64,000 nucleotides of DNA from Thermus brockianus (lineage in GTDB: Bacteria; Deinococcota; Deinococci; Deinococcales; Thermaceae): assembly GCF_001880325.1 (NCBI RefSeq), contig NZ_CP016312.1, positions 620,001 through 684,000 on the forward strand, in the 5' to 3' direction. Position 1 is the stretch's first letter. Every line of letters starts with the position of its first letter. Below the pieces are notes generated by a model. The model searched no databases and was not told where the DNA came from. It saw only the letters and a list, made by a program, of their open reading frames with translations. A program made the translations under genes and the position numbers. Below are positions 41,934 through 51,951 of the stretch, piece after piece.

Positions 41934-43586
41934 CTAAGCCCCCACCAGGCCCCCGTAGGCCCAGTAAGCGGGCTTTTCCCCACGGGGCTCGTTCAGCACC
42001 TCAATCCGCCCCTCCAGCCCTGCCTCCACCACCCTGAGCTCCCGGAGGTAGTCCATGAAGCTTTCGGCGTCGCTGAAGCCGGTGTCCACCCTATAGCCCT
42101 GGGCCTCCTTGAGCACGGTGAAGCCATCGCCCCCGGCGGCGATGAAGTTGTTGACCACCACCCGGTAGGTGGCCTCGAGGTCCAGGGGACGGAAGCCCTG
42201 GGGCGTCTTCACCTCCACCCGCACCACCCGGTCCCCCGCCGGCCGGGAAAGGTCAAAGGCGTAGCGCAGGCCGGCCACCTGGAGGAAGCGGCCCGCGGTC
42301 TGCTCCCACTGGGAGACCCCGTTCTCCAGGGCGGCCTTGATCTCCTTACCCTTCAGGTCCATGACCACCAGGGTGTTGCCGAAAGGCAGGACCTCGTAGA
42401 CCTTACCCACGGTGATGGGCCCCTTGGGGATGGAGGCGCGGATGCCCCCGCCGTTTTGCAGGGCAATCTGCACCCCGGCGTTTTTGGTCTTCCAGAGCAT
42501 GCCGTCGGCGATCAGGTTGCCCAGGTTGCTCTCCCGCCGCCGCACGATGGCCCGCTCGCCCACCAGGTCCACCCGGGCCTCGGCGATCACCTGGCCCATG
42601 AGGGCCATCACCGGCTGGGCGTAGGCCATGAGGGCCTCCTTGGCGAAGAAGTCCTCGGGGGCCACCTGGGGGATCATGAGGAAGGGCTCCCCCTTGTAGG
42701 CCACCACCTCCCCCTTGGGGCCGAAGGTGACCTCGAGGACCCCCACCACCTTGCCCCACTCCCAGGCCTGCACCACCAGGACGTCCTTGCCCTCGGGGTT
42801 CTTCACCACCGTGGGGTAGGGACCCGCCGGGGTGAGCTCCCGGTGGGGGAAGCTTCCCAGGAGGGTGTGGGAGTGGCCGCCCACGATCACCTGGGCCCCC
42901 ACCAGCCGCCGGGCCAGCTTCAGGTCCTCCCCGTAGCCCAGGTGGGAGAGGACCACGATCTTGTTCACCCCCTGCTTAAGCAGCTCAAAGACCGCCTTCT
43001 GGGCGCTTTCGTAGGGGTCCAGGAAGTCCACCGTGGGCCCGGGGTTGGCAATCTCCCGGGTGTCCGGGGTGGTGAGGCCGATCACCCCCACCTTCTCCCC
43101 CCCCACGCTCAGGACGGCATAGGGGGCGATCAGCCCCTTGAGCCTTGGCTCCCGCTCCACCCCCACGTTGGCGGAGACCACCTTGAACTTGGTCCCCCGC
43201 AAAAACTCGGCCAGGGGGCCAGGGCCCAGGTCAAACTCGTGGTTGCCCAGGGCCATCACCCGGTAGAGCATGCGGTGCATGAAGTAGCGGTCGGCCAGCC
43301 CCCGGTACTGGTTGAAGTACAGGGTGCCCTGGAAGACGTCCCCCGCGTCCAGGAGGAGGAGGTTGCGCCGCTGGGCCCGGAGGCGGTCCAGGAAGGCCAC
43401 CCGCTGGGCCACACCCCCCACCTTGACCCGCTGCCCGGAGAGGGTGAGCTCCATGGGCTCCAGGTGAGCGTGGGTGTCGTTGGTGTGCACCAGGGTCAGG
43501 GTGAAGGCCCCCTGGGCCCGCCCCAGGCCAAGCCCCAAAGCCCCCAGGGCCGCTCCCGCTTTCAATAGGTTGCGCCGTTTTACCAT
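41934..43586 (-). CDS. 5'-nucleotidase / 2',3'-cyclic phosphodiesterase family (UshA-like)
   Basis: This is an exported dimetal phosphoesterase. The start at 43586 (MVKRRNLLKAGAALGALGLG) follows GGAGGGG and gives a twin-arginine-like signal. The metallophosphatase domain has VHTNDTHAHLEP, LLDAGDVFQG, ALGNHEFDLG, SHLGYGED and GGHSHTLLG. The C-terminal nucleotidase domain (~350-540) has ESNLGNLIADGML, QNGGGIRASIPKGPITVG and NFIAAGGDGFTV. A structural-genomics 5'-nucleotidase from T. thermophilus is known from this family. The related SoxB group is less likely because the NHEFD and GGHSH context is that of nucleotidases. Confidence 0.92.
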   Translation of the reverse strand: MVKRRNLLKAGAALGALGLGLGRAQGAFTLTLVHTNDTHAHLEPMELTLSGQRVKVGGVAQRVAFLDRLRAQRRNLLLLDAGDVFQGTLYFNQYRGLADRYFMHRMLYRVMALGNHEFDLGPGPLAEFLRGTKFKVVSANVGVEREPRLKGLIAPYAVLSVGGEKVGVIGLTTPDTREIANPGPTVDFLDPYESAQKAVFELLKQGVNKIVVLSHLGYGEDLKLARRLVGAQVIVGGHSHTLLGSFPHRELTPAGPYPTVVKNPEGKDVLVVQAWEWGKVVGVLEVTFGPKGEVVAYKGEPFLMIPQVAPEDFFAKEALMAYAQPVMALMGQVIAEARVDLVGERAIVRRRESNLGNLIADGMLWKTKNAGVQIALQNGGGIRASIPKGPITVGKVYEVLPFGNTLVVMDLKGKEIKAALENGVSQWEQTAGRFLQVAGLRYAFDLSRPAGDRVVRVEVKTPQGFRPLDLEATYRVVVNNFIAAGGDGFTVLKEAQGYRVDTGFSDAESFMDYLRELRVVEAGLEGRIEVLNEPRGEKPAYWAYGGLVGA

Positions 43587-43688
43587 AAGCCCCTCCACCG
43601 ACCAGTCTATTCGCCCCTGGGTCAGGAAAGGGTCAAGAGGGACCCGGCCGGGCGTCCGGGATTTTTGGCACGCCCGTTCAGCAAAGAC

Positions 43689-43718
43689 TTGACATCATGC
43701 AGATTTATGCCGTACACT
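43689..43718 (+). promoter_or_regulatory. Promoter of glnA
   Basis: TTGACA (43689-43694) and TACACT (43713-43718) are 18 bases apart. The leader is ~55 bases and carries AAAGGAGG six bases before the ATG. Confidence 0.7.
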
Positions 43719-43723
43719 CTGCA
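43698..43723. promoter_or_regulatory. Inverted repeat over the glnA promoter (candidate operator)
   Basis: TGCAGA (43698-43703) and TCTGCA (43718-43723) are perfect inverted half-sites with a 14-base gap, 20 bases centre to centre, so both lie on the same DNA face. They cover the spacer and the -10, as a repressor site would. It does not match the TGTNA-type GlnR consensus. Confidence 0.45.
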
Positions 43724-43780
43724 CAACCTGCCCGGGTTGTTGGCGAAAAACCCTGGGCAAGGCGGCAAAGGAGGCGGAAG

Positions 43781-45121
43781 ATGGGGTACACCAAGGCAGA
43801 GATCCTCAAGGCGCTGAAAGAGGAAAAGGTCACTTTCCTGCGGTTGCAGATCACCGACATCCTCGGGGTGGTGAAGAACGTGGAGGTGCCGGCCTCCCAG
43901 TTTGAGAAGGCCCTGGACGGGGAGATCATGTTTGACGGCTCCTCCATTGAGGGCTTCACCCGCATTGAGGAGTCGGACATGCTCCTCAAGCCCGACTACA
44001 ACACCTTCGTCATCCTGCCCGACCTGGTGGAGGACCCCACGCGGGGGCGGGTGGCCCGGCTCATCTGCGACGTCACCTACCCCGATGGCCGTCCCTTTGA
44101 GGGGGACCCCCGGTACGTGCTGAAGCGCCAGGTGGAGCGCCTGCAGAAGCTGGGGTTTGACAACATGTACGCCGGCCCCGAGCCCGAGTTCTTCCTCTTC
44201 CTGCGCACCCCCGAGGGCCTGCCCACGGTGGAGACCCACGACAAGGCGGGCTACTTTGACCTGGCCCCGGTGGACAAGGGGGAGGAGGCCCGGCGGGACA
44301 TGGTGAACGCCCTGGTGGCCATGGGCTTTGAGATTGAGGCCTCCCACCACGAGGTGGCCCCCGGGCAGCACGAGATTGACTTCAAGTACGCCGATGCCCT
44401 CACCACCGCGGACAACATCGCCACCTTCAAGTGGGTGGTGAAGCGGGTGGCCCTGAACCATGGCCTCCACGCCACCTTCCTGCCCAAGCCCATCCGCGGC
44501 ATCAACGGCAGCGGCATGCACACCCACCTCTCCCTCTTCAAGGACGGGCAGAACGCCTTCTTTGACCCCAACGCCGAGTACCAGCTCTCCAAGACCGCCC
44601 TCCACTTCATCGCCGGGCTCCTGGAGCATGCCGAGGGCATGGTGGCCATCACCAACCCCCTGGTGAACTCCTACAAGCGCCTCACCCCGGGGTACGAGGC
44701 CCCCACCAACATCGCCTGGTCCGCCTCCAACCGCTCCGCCATGATCCGCATCCCCGCCCGCCGGGGGGTGGGCACCCGGGCGGAGCTCAGGATGCCCGAC
44801 CCCTCCTCCAACCCCTACCTGGCCCTGGCGGTCATGGCCGCCGCCGCCATTGACGGCATTGAGCGGAAGCTCCTGCCGCCCCCGCCCATCCAGCGCAACA
44901 TCTACCAGATGAGCGTGCGCGACCGCCGCAAGCACAAGATCCGCGAGCTCCCCGGTACCCTGCGGGAGGCCCTCGAGGCCCTGAGGAAGGACCCTGTGAT
45001 CCGCGAAGCCCTGGGGGAGCATGTCTACACCCACTTCCTCCAGGCCAAGCAGATGGAGTGGGACGACTACCGGGTCACGGTCCACCAGTGGGAGCTGGAC
45101 CAGTACCTGGCCACGTACTAG
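43781..45121 (+). CDS. glnA: Glutamine synthetase type I
   Basis: It makes glutamine from glutamate, ammonia and ATP. The ATG at 43781 after AAAGGAGGCGGAAG gives 446 residues, standard for a GSI-alpha enzyme; the longer upstream frame crosses the promoter and is rejected. Motifs are FDGSSIEGF (~residue 47), the metal-binding [29 protein letters not shown], and [13 protein letters not shown]. The C-terminal part ([20 protein letters not shown]) is that of GSI-alpha, without the adenylylation Tyr loop of GSI-beta, so control is probably by transcription and feedback. A terminator follows. Confidence 0.97.
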   Translation: MGYTKAEILKALKEEKVTFLRLQITDILGVVKNVEVPASQFEKALDGEIMFDGSSIEGFTRIEESDMLLKPDYNTFVILPDLVEDPTRGRVARLICDVTYPDGRPFEGDPRYVLKRQVERLQKLGFDNMYAGPEPEFFLFLRTPEGLPTVETHDKAGYFDLAPVDKGEEARRDMVNALVAMGFEIEASHHEVAPGQHEIDFKYADALTTADNIATFKWVVKRVALNHGLHATFLPKPIRGINGSGMHTHLSLFKDGQNAFFDPNAEYQLSKTALHFIAGLLEHAEGMVAITNPLVNSYKRLTPGYEAPTNIAWSASNRSAMIRIPARRGVGTRAELRMPDPSSNPYLALAVMAAAAIDGIERKLLPPPPIQRNIYQMSVRDRRKHKIRELPGTLREALEALRKDPVIREALGEHVYTHFLQAKQMEWDDYRVTVHQWELDQYLATY

Positions 45122-45130
45122 ACCCCTTGC

Positions 45131-45163
45131 CCCCCACCCGGCCCCCGTACCGGGTGGGGGTTT
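45131..45163 (+). terminator. Intrinsic terminator of glnA
   Basis: CCCCCACCCGG (45131-45141) pairs perfectly with CCGGGTGGGGG (45150-45160), followed by TTTCT. Confidence 0.85.
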
Positions 45164-45167
45164 CTGC

Positions 45168-45191
45168 ATGCCTGACCCGTGGGTCAGGCAT
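45168..45191. promoter_or_regulatory. 24-base perfect palindrome upstream of the liv operon (candidate operator)
   Basis: ATGCCTGACCC (45168-45178) and its exact inverse GGGTCAGGCAT (45181-45191) flank GT. It ends 18 bases before the -35 of the liv promoter and lies after the glnA terminator, so it is a better operator candidate than a second terminator (no T-run). The core TGACCCGTGGGTCA fits, as I remember it, the TGACCCNNKGGTCA site described for the T. thermophilus TetR-family repressor SbtR. Confidence 0.6.
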
Positions 45192-45209
45192 AAACTTTCC
45201 GTGGGGGCA

Positions 45210-45239
45210 TTGACAAAGCCCGCTACCCCCCCGTAGAAT
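45210..45239 (+). promoter_or_regulatory. Promoter of the liv operon
   Basis: TTGACA (45210-45215) and TAGAAT (45234-45239), spacer 18. A leader of ~35 bases with AAGGAGGTG precedes the ATG at 45280. Confidence 0.75.
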
Positions 45240-45279
45240 AGGGCCGCAACGCGAACGCGTGCCTTTCAAGGAGGTGCCT

Positions 45280-46452
45280 ATGAGGAAAATCGGGCTTCTG
45301 GTAGCAGGTGTAGCCGCCTTGGGCATGGCGTTGGGCCAGGCCAACGTCATCAAGATCGCCACCCAGTCCCCCCTCTCTGGCCCCCAGGCCGCCCTGGGGG
45401 AGCAGATCAAGCTGGGGGCGGAGCTGGCGGTGGAGGAGGCCAAGGCCAAGTTCAAGGCCCTGGGCTTTGACCTGGTCCTGGTACCCTACGACGACCAGGC
45501 CAACCCCGACGTGGGCGTGGCCAATGCCAACCGCATCATCAACGACCCCGACATCCTGGGCGTGGTGGGCCACCTGAACTCCGGCGTGGCCATCCCCTCC
45601 AGCGAGGTCTACGCCCGGGTGGGCCTGGTCATGGTCTCCCCGGCCAACACCAACCCCCGGGTCACCGACCGCCGGCTTCCCAACGTGAACCGCATCTGCG
45701 GGCGGGATGACGTGCAGGGGCCGGTGGGGGCGGAGTACGCCTTCAACAACCTGAAGGTGAAGAACGTCTTCGTCATCCACGACAAGACCGCCTACGGCCA
45801 GGGGCTGGCCGAGGAGTTCAGGAAGCGCCTCGAGGCCCTGGGCGGCAAAGCGGTGGCCTTCGTGGGCACTGAGGAGCAGTCCAATTTCGTGCCCATCATC
45901 AACCAGATCCGCGGCGCCCGTCCCACCCCTGAGCTCATCTACTTCGGGGGCATCTACAGCCAGATTGGGCCCTTCCTGAAGCAGCTCCGGGAGCGGGGCC
46001 TCAAGACCCGGCTCATGGGCGGCGACGGCCTGGACTCCAGCGAGTTCCTGCGCCTGGCGGGTGCGCAAAACGCTGCCGGCACCTACTACACCACCGTGGC
46101 CGGCCCCGTCTCCGCCTTCCCCAAGGCCAAGGCGGTGGCGGAGCGCTTCAAGCAGAAGTTCGGCAAGGACATGGAGGGCTTCGGCATCTACGCCTACGAC
46201 TCCGCCAACGTGATCCTCACCGCCCTCGAGGCCGCCATCAAGGCCGCCGGGGGCAAGAAGCCCACCCGGGAGCAGGTGGCCCAGGAGGTGCGCAAGGTCA
46301 AGATGGAGGGCCTCACCGGGGCCATTGAGTTTGACGACAAGGGCGACAACAAGAAGGCCAAGTACTTCGTCATGCAGGTGGCCAGCACCGGCAACTGGGC
46401 CGACAACAAGCTGATCCGCACCATTGAGATGGCGGCCCCCGGCGCCAGGTAA
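45280..46452 (+). CDS. livJ: Branched-chain amino acid ABC transporter binding protein
   Basis: This is the periplasmic leucine/isoleucine/valine-type binding protein (Peripla_BP_6). The start at 45280 follows AAGGAGGTG; an in-frame upstream GTG is rejected. The signal peptide is MRKIGLLVAGVAALGMALGQ. The mature N-terminus, IKIATQSPLSGPQAALGEQIKLGAELAVEEAKAKF, is the family signature, followed by VVGHLNSGVAIPSSEVYARVGLVMVSP. It is the first gene of livJHMGF and is separated from the permease by a 30-base perfect palindrome. The 390-residue length is normal. Confidence 0.95.
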   Translation: MRKIGLLVAGVAALGMALGQANVIKIATQSPLSGPQAALGEQIKLGAELAVEEAKAKFKALGFDLVLVPYDDQANPDVGVANANRIINDPDILGVVGHLNSGVAIPSSEVYARVGLVMVSPANTNPRVTDRRLPNVNRICGRDDVQGPVGAEYAFNNLKVKNVFVIHDKTAYGQGLAEEFRKRLEALGGKAVAFVGTEEQSNFVPIINQIRGARPTPELIYFGGIYSQIGPFLKQLRERGLKTRLMGGDGLDSSEFLRLAGAQNAAGTYYTTVAGPVSAFPKAKAVAERFKQKFGKDMEGFGIYAYDSANVILTALEAAIKAAGGKKPTREQVAQEVRKVKMEGLTGAIEFDDKGDNKKAKYFVMQVASTGNWADNKLIRTIEMAAPGAR

Positions 46453-46467
46453 ACTCTGCCCAAGCCT

Positions 46468-46497
46468 CAAGGGGGTGGCCTCGAGGCCACCCCCTTG
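46468..46497 (+). terminator. 30-base palindromic hairpin between livJ and livH
   Basis: CAAGGGGGTGGCC (46468-46480) pairs perfectly with GGCCACCCCCTTG (46485-46497) around TCGA. There is no T-run. The permease RBS (AAAGGAGG) lies just downstream. A role in holding livJ mRNA stable against 3' decay, or partial termination, is likely. Confidence 0.65.
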
Positions 46498-46517
46498 GCC
46501 CGGAGAAAGGAGGCGTT

Positions 46518-47486
46518 TTGCTAGAACAGATTCTGGCTCTACTCCCCCAGGTCATCTTTGACGGCTTTGTGCTGGGGTTCGTCTACGCCATGGTGGCTCT
46601 GGGATACACCATGGTGTACGGCGTACTGGAGCTCATAAACTTTGCCCACTCCGAGATCTTCATGATCGGAGCCGTGGTGGGGGTGGAGGTCTTCCGCTAC
46701 CTGGCCCCCCACGTGGGGAATGGCTTCCTCCTGCTCCTTTTGGCCCTCCTCCTGGGCGGGGCCATCGCCGGGCTCACCGCCATCCTGGTGGAGCGTTTCG
46801 CCTACCGCCCCCTGCGCAAGCGGGGCACCACCAACCGCCTGGTGCCCCTCATCACCGCCATCGGGGTCTCCTTCATCCTGCAGGACCTGGTGCGGCTCAT
46901 TGAGGGGCTCTGGCACAACGAGTTCTTCCTGCGCATGCGCACGGTGGAGGACCTGGAGGGCTCGGTGAGCCTCTTCGGGGGGGCCATCTTCGCCCAGACC
47001 AAATCCTTCGTCCTCATGGGGGTCTCCATCCTCATGCTCCTGGGCCTCACCTACCTGGTGAACCGCACCAAGCTGGGGGTGGCCATCCGCGCCGTGGCCC
47101 AGGACCTCTCCACTGCCAGCCTCATGGGCATTGACCCCGACCGCATCATCTCCCGCACCTTCCTCATCGGGGGCTCCTTGGGCGGGGTGGCGGGGGTGCT
47201 CTTTGCCCTGCAGTACACCACCATCACCCCCTACGTGGGCTTCCTGCCCGGCCTCAAGGCCTTCACCGCCGCGGTCCTGGGGGGCATCGGCAACATTCCC
47301 GGGGCCATGCTGGGCGGGCTGGTGCTGGGCCAGCTGGAAAACTTCTTCGGCACCTACCTGCCCATCCTCACAAACGGCAACTTCGGCACCGAGTACAAGG
47401 ACGTGGTGGCCTTCCTCATCCTGATCCTCATCCTCCTCCTGCGGCCCCAAGGCCTCCTGGGACAGGTGGTCAAGGAGAAGGTATGA
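46518..47486 (+). CDS. livH: Branched-chain amino acid ABC permease LivH
   Basis: This is one of two membrane subunits. It starts at TTG 46518, seven bases after AAAGGAGG, reading MLEQILALLPQVIFDGFVLGFVYAMVALGYTMVYGVLELINFAHSE-like family sequence. Conserved LivH features include the region LINFAHSEIFMIGA and GIDPDRIISRTFLIGGSLGGVAGVLF, where the (A/G)-x-x-G coupling loop lies. About eight membrane helices occupy 322 residues. Its stop overlaps the livM start. Confidence 0.94.
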   Translation: MLEQILALLPQVIFDGFVLGFVYAMVALGYTMVYGVLELINFAHSEIFMIGAVVGVEVFRYLAPHVGNGFLLLLLALLLGGAIAGLTAILVERFAYRPLRKRGTTNRLVPLITAIGVSFILQDLVRLIEGLWHNEFFLRMRTVEDLEGSVSLFGGAIFAQTKSFVLMGVSILMLLGLTYLVNRTKLGVAIRAVAQDLSTASLMGIDPDRIISRTFLIGGSLGGVAGVLFALQYTTITPYVGFLPGLKAFTAAVLGGIGNIPGAMLGGLVLGQLENFFGTYLPILTNGNFGTEYKDVVAFLILILILLLRPQGLLGQVVKEKV

Positions 47487-48807
47487 GCGCCCTTTCCCTC
47501 CTCCTCAGCCTGGCCTACCTGGGCCTGGCCTTCCTGGCCCCTGGGGCCCTAGCCAACCTGTTCGGCCTGGGGGCCCTGGCGGCGGCGGCCTTTTTGCGCC
47601 TCTCCCCCAACCTCAGGACCCTGAACCTGGCCCTCCTCACCCTGGCCTTCACCGTGGGCCTGGTGCGCTCAGGGAACACCCTGGGCCTCATCGGCCTGGT
47701 GGGCATCCTGGTGGCCCTCACCACCCTGCCCCGGGTCCCCACCTGGATCCGAGCGGCCCTGGGCCTGGCCATCCTCCTCATCAGCGTGCCCCTGGCGGGC
47801 TTCGCCAACACCTTCGTCTTTGAGCTGGGCATCCAGATCGGCATCTACGCGGCCATGGCCCTGGGGCTCAACGTGGTGGTGGGCATGGCGGGGCTTCTGG
47901 ACCTGGGCTATGCCGCCTTCTTCGCCGTGGGGGCCTACACCTGGGCCATCTTCGGCTCCGAGCAGGCAAGAAACTTCCTGGCGGGGAACTTCCCTTTGCC
48001 CGGGGAGTACATGTACCTCTTCATGCTCATCGCCATCGTCACCACCGCCCTCACCGGCCTCCTCATCGGCCTGCCCGCCCTAAGGCTCCGGGGGGACTAC
48101 CTGGCCATCGTCACCCTGGGCCTGGGGGAGGTGGTGCGCATCCTGGCCAACAACCTGGACCACCCCATCAACTTCACCAACGGCCCCCAGGGCATCACCC
48201 CCATCCAGCGCCCGCCCATTGACTGGTTCCGCGAGCTGATGGCCGCCATGGGGGTGCGCCTGGACCAGACCACGGACTACCAGCTCTTCTTCTACCTCCT
48301 GGTCCTCCTCATGATCGGTCTGGTGGTGCTGGTGAACGTGAACCTGGCCAACTCCCGCTTCGGCCGGGCCTGGGTGGCCATCCGCGAGGACGAGATCGCC
48401 GCCCGTTCCATGGGCATCCCCCTCCTGCCCACCAAGCTCCTGGCCTTCATGACCGGGGCGGCCTTTTCCGGGGTCATGGGGGTGATCTTCGCCGCCCAGC
48501 GCACCTTCGTCTCCCCCGAGTCCTTCACCCTTTTGGCCTCCATCACCATCCTGGGCATGGTGATCCTGGGCGGGATGGGGTCCATCCCCGGGGCCATCCT
48601 GGGGGCGGCCGCCCTCACCATCCTCAACCTGGACGTGCTCAAGACCTTCAGCGAGTTCGTGCGCACCAGCCTGCCCCAGATCCCGAGCCAGGTGGACCCC
48701 GCCAAGTACGAGCGCCTGGTCTTCGGCCTTATCCTGGTGCTGATGATGATCTTCCGCCCGGAGGGGCTCATCCCCGAGAAGCGGCACAAGGCGGAGATGG
48801 AGGAAGC

Positions 48808-48811
<4 letters not shown>
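47483..48811 (+). CDS. livM: Branched-chain amino acid ABC permease LivM
   Basis: This is the second membrane subunit, 442 residues and ~10-11 helices. The N-terminal ~110 residues are an extra set of short hydrophobic helices before the conserved LivM core, which begins around IYAAMALGLNVVVGMAGLLDLGYAAFFAVGAY. The coupling region is FGRAWVAIREDEIAARSMGI. The length is at the long end of the family. It overlaps livH upstream and livG downstream by 4 bases each. Confidence 0.94.
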
Positions 48812-49583
<772 letters not shown>

Positions 49584-49587
<4 letters not shown>

Positions 49588-50297
49588 GCCTCCTGGAACT
49601 CCGGGGCGTCCACACCTACTACGGCCACATCCACGCCCTGAAGGGGGTCTCCCTGAAGGTGGAGGAAGGGGAGATCGTCACCCTGATTGGCTCCAACGGG
49701 GCGGGCAAGAGCACCACCTTGCGCACCATCAGCGGCCTGGTGAAGCCGCGGCAGGGGGAGGTGCTCTTCCAGGGCCGGCCCATCCACCGCCTCCCTGCCC
49801 ACCAGATCGTGGCCCTGGGGGTGGGGCACGTGCCCGAGGGGCGGCGGATCTTCCCCCGGCTCACCGTGGAGGAGAACCTGGAGATCGGGGCCTACCTGGA
49901 GACGGACCGCAAGGTGGTTCAGGAGCGGAAGGACCAGGTCTTCGCCCTCTTCCCCCGGCTCTACGAGCGGCGGGGCCAGAAGGGAGGCACCCTCTCCGGC
50001 GGGGAGCAACAGATGCTGGCCATCGGCCGGGCCCTCATGCAAAACCCCCGGATCCTCCTCATGGACGAGCCTTCCATGGGCCTGGCCCCGGTGCTGGTGG
50101 ACTTCATCTTTGAAACCATCCAGAAGCTGAACCAGGAGGGCAAGACCATCCTCTTGGTGGAGCAAAACGCCCGGCTGGCCCTGCAGATCGCCCACCGGGG
50201 CTACGTGCTGGCCACGGGGGAGATCACCCTCTTTGGGCCTGCCCGGGAGCTGGCGCAAAACCCCGAGGTGCAGAAGGCCTACCTGGGGGAAGGCTGA
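49584..50297 (+). CDS. livF: Branched-chain amino acid ABC ATPase LivF
   Basis: The second ATPase has Walker A GSNGAGKSTTLR, the LivF-typical VGHVPEGRRIFPRLTVEENL, signature GGTLSGGEQQMLAIGRALM, Walker B ILLMDEPSMGLAPV, and the LVEQNARLAL loop. 237 residues, normal. It is the last gene of the operon; the hairpin at 50313-50334 lies downstream. Confidence 0.96.
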
Positions 50298-50311
50298 GCC
50301 CATACCCCGGC

Positions 50312-50341
50312 TTGCGCCCCCGGAAGGGGGCGCATTATACT
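50312..50341 (+). promoter_or_regulatory. Hairpin overlapping the promoter of the peptide-ABC operon
   Basis: TTGCGC (50312-50317) and TATACT (50336-50341), spacer 18, form a promoter. The same bases fold as TGCGCCCCC-GGAA-GGGGGCGCA (50313-50334), a perfect 9-pair hairpin followed by TTATACTT that could end liv transcription. Terminator and promoter therefore share DNA. AAAGGAGCG precedes the ATG at 50382. Confidence 0.6.
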
Positions 50342-50381
50342 TGGCCTGAATTACAAGGGTGGTCCCCAGAAAGGAGCGAGT

Positions 50382-51890
50382 ATGAGAAAGCTGTTCCTGG
50401 CCCTCGGTTTACTGGCCCTGGCGGGTGCCTGGGCCCAGCAACGCCTGGTGGTGGCCCAAGGCACCGACCCCATCACCCTGGACGCCCCCCTGGCCCAGGA
50501 CTCCCCTTCGGCCACAGTGGTAACCCACATCAGCGAAACCCTCTTTGAACTCACCCCCGAGGGGCGGATCGTCCCCCTCCTGGCCGAGGGGCATAGCTTT
50601 TCCGACGGGGGCAAGACCCTCACCATCCGCCTCAAGCGGGGCATCACCTTCCACGACGGCACCCCCTTCAACGCCGAGGCGGTGAAGTTCAACCTGGAGC
50701 GCTTCGTCTCCCGGGAGCTGGCCAGCCCCTTCGCCTTCCTGCTCTCCGAGCTGGAGCGGGTGGAGGTGGTGGACAGCCACACGGTGCGGCTACGCCTCAA
50801 GAACCCCTTTGCCCCGGTGCTGGCCCACCTGACCCACAGCTCCACTGCCATGCAGAGCCCCACGGCCATCCAGCGCTTCGGGGCCCAGTACCGGGACAAC
50901 CCCGTGGGCACCGGTCCCTACCGCTTCCAGGCCTGGCAGAAAGGGCAGTTCGTGGACCTGGTGCGCAATGAGAACTACTGGGGCGAAAAACCCGCCATCC
51001 CCCAGGTGCGCTTCATCCCCGTACCCGAGGGGACCACGCGGGTGGCCCTGGTGGAGACGGGACAGGCCCACGTGGCGGTGCGCATCCCGCCCCAGGACAT
51101 CCCCCGGCTCCAGGCCAACCGGGCCATTGAGGTGGTGCGCACCCCCAGCCTGCGCACCATCTACATCTACTTCAACACCCAGCGCCCCCCCTTCAACGAC
51201 GTGCGGGTGCGGCAGGCCCTGAACCACGCGGTGAACCGGGAGGAGATCCTGCAGTTCGTCCTGGGAGGGATTGGCCGTATCTCCGATGCCCCCATCGCCC
51301 CCAGCATCTTTGGCTATGCCAGCATCGGCCGCTACGAGTACAACCCCCAGCGGGCCCAGGAGCTGTTGCGCCAGGCAGGGGTGAGCACCCCCCTGCGCAT
51401 CACCCTGCACTGCCCCACGGGCCGCTACTTCCAGGACATCCAGGTGTGTGAGGCCATCCAGGGCCAGCTGCGGCGGGTAGGGGTGGAGGCCACCATCCAG
51501 ACCATGGAATGGGGGGCCTACCTGCAGGAGACCCAGCGGCCCCTGAAGGAAAACCGGATCCAGATGGCCATGCTGGGCTGGGGCACGGTGACGGGGGATG
51601 CGGACTACGGCCTCTACCCCCTCTTCCACTCCAGCCAGTGGGCCCCGGGCTTTAACCGGGCCTTCTACAAGAACGCCGAGGTGGACAAGCTGCTGGCCCA
51701 GGCCCGCATCTCCACCCTGCCCCAGGGCAGACAGCAGCTCTACCGCGAGGCCATGACCCGCATCTTCCGGGATGCCCCTTGGCTCTTCCTCCACTCCGAG
51801 GTGCAGGTGACCGCCATCCGCCAGGAGGTCCAGGGCTTCATCGTCCACCCCACGGAGCGCTACCTGGCCTACAAGGCCCGCTTCCGCTAG
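50382..51890 (+). CDS. Peptide/nickel-type ABC transporter binding protein (family 5)
   Basis: This is an SBP_bac_5 protein of 502 residues. The signal peptide is MRKLFLALGLLALAGAWAQ. The fold's marks are LFELTPEGRIVPLLAEGHSF, LTIRLKRGITFHDGTPFNAEAVKFNLERF, and FNTQRPPFNDVRVRQALNHAVNREEI. It is a DppA/OppA/GsiB relative; the ligand (peptide, glutathione, opine or sugar) cannot be told. It is followed by a hairpin and two permease genes but no ATPase genes. Confidence 0.92.
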   Translation: MRKLFLALGLLALAGAWAQQRLVVAQGTDPITLDAPLAQDSPSATVVTHISETLFELTPEGRIVPLLAEGHSFSDGGKTLTIRLKRGITFHDGTPFNAEAVKFNLERFVSRELASPFAFLLSELERVEVVDSHTVRLRLKNPFAPVLAHLTHSSTAMQSPTAIQRFGAQYRDNPVGTGPYRFQAWQKGQFVDLVRNENYWGEKPAIPQVRFIPVPEGTTRVALVETGQAHVAVRIPPQDIPRLQANRAIEVVRTPSLRTIYIYFNTQRPPFNDVRVRQALNHAVNREEILQFVLGGIGRISDAPIAPSIFGYASIGRYEYNPQRAQELLRQAGVSTPLRITLHCPTGRYFQDIQVCEAIQGQLRRVGVEATIQTMEWGAYLQETQRPLKENRIQMAMLGWGTVTGDADYGLYPLFHSSQWAPGFNRAFYKNAEVDKLLAQARISTLPQGRQQLYREAMTRIFRDAPWLFLHSEVQVTAIRQEVQGFIVHPTERYLAYKARFR

Positions 51891-51906
51891 GAGGCCCCAT
51901 TGCCCC

Positions 51907-51937
51907 TACCCCGTGGGGGGGTACCCCCCACGGGGTA
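51907..51937 (+). terminator. 14-pair hairpin between binding-protein and permease genes
   Basis: TACCCCGTGGGGGG (51907-51920) pairs perfectly with CCCCCCACGGGGTA (51924-51937) over GTA. No T-run follows; the permease RBS (GGAGGAAC) is 7 bases later. The probable role is mRNA stabilisation or partial termination. Confidence 0.65.
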
Positions 51938-51951
51938 AGGTGCGGAGGAAC

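Noticed and set aside
41934-43586. SoxB (thiosulfohydrolase) as identity of the phosphoesterase near the sulfite oxidase operon
   Set aside because: Motifs NHEFD, GGHSH and the C-terminal nucleotidase domain fit UshA-type 5'-nucleotidases, and no other sox genes are nearby; the genes are convergent with the sulfite oxidase operon.
43597-43607. ACCGACCAGTC upstream of the 5'-nucleotidase, close to the exporter operator
   Set aside because: It matches 10 of 11 inner bases, but lacks the outer TGA arm and the perfect GACCGGTC core, so it is too weak to call a third site.
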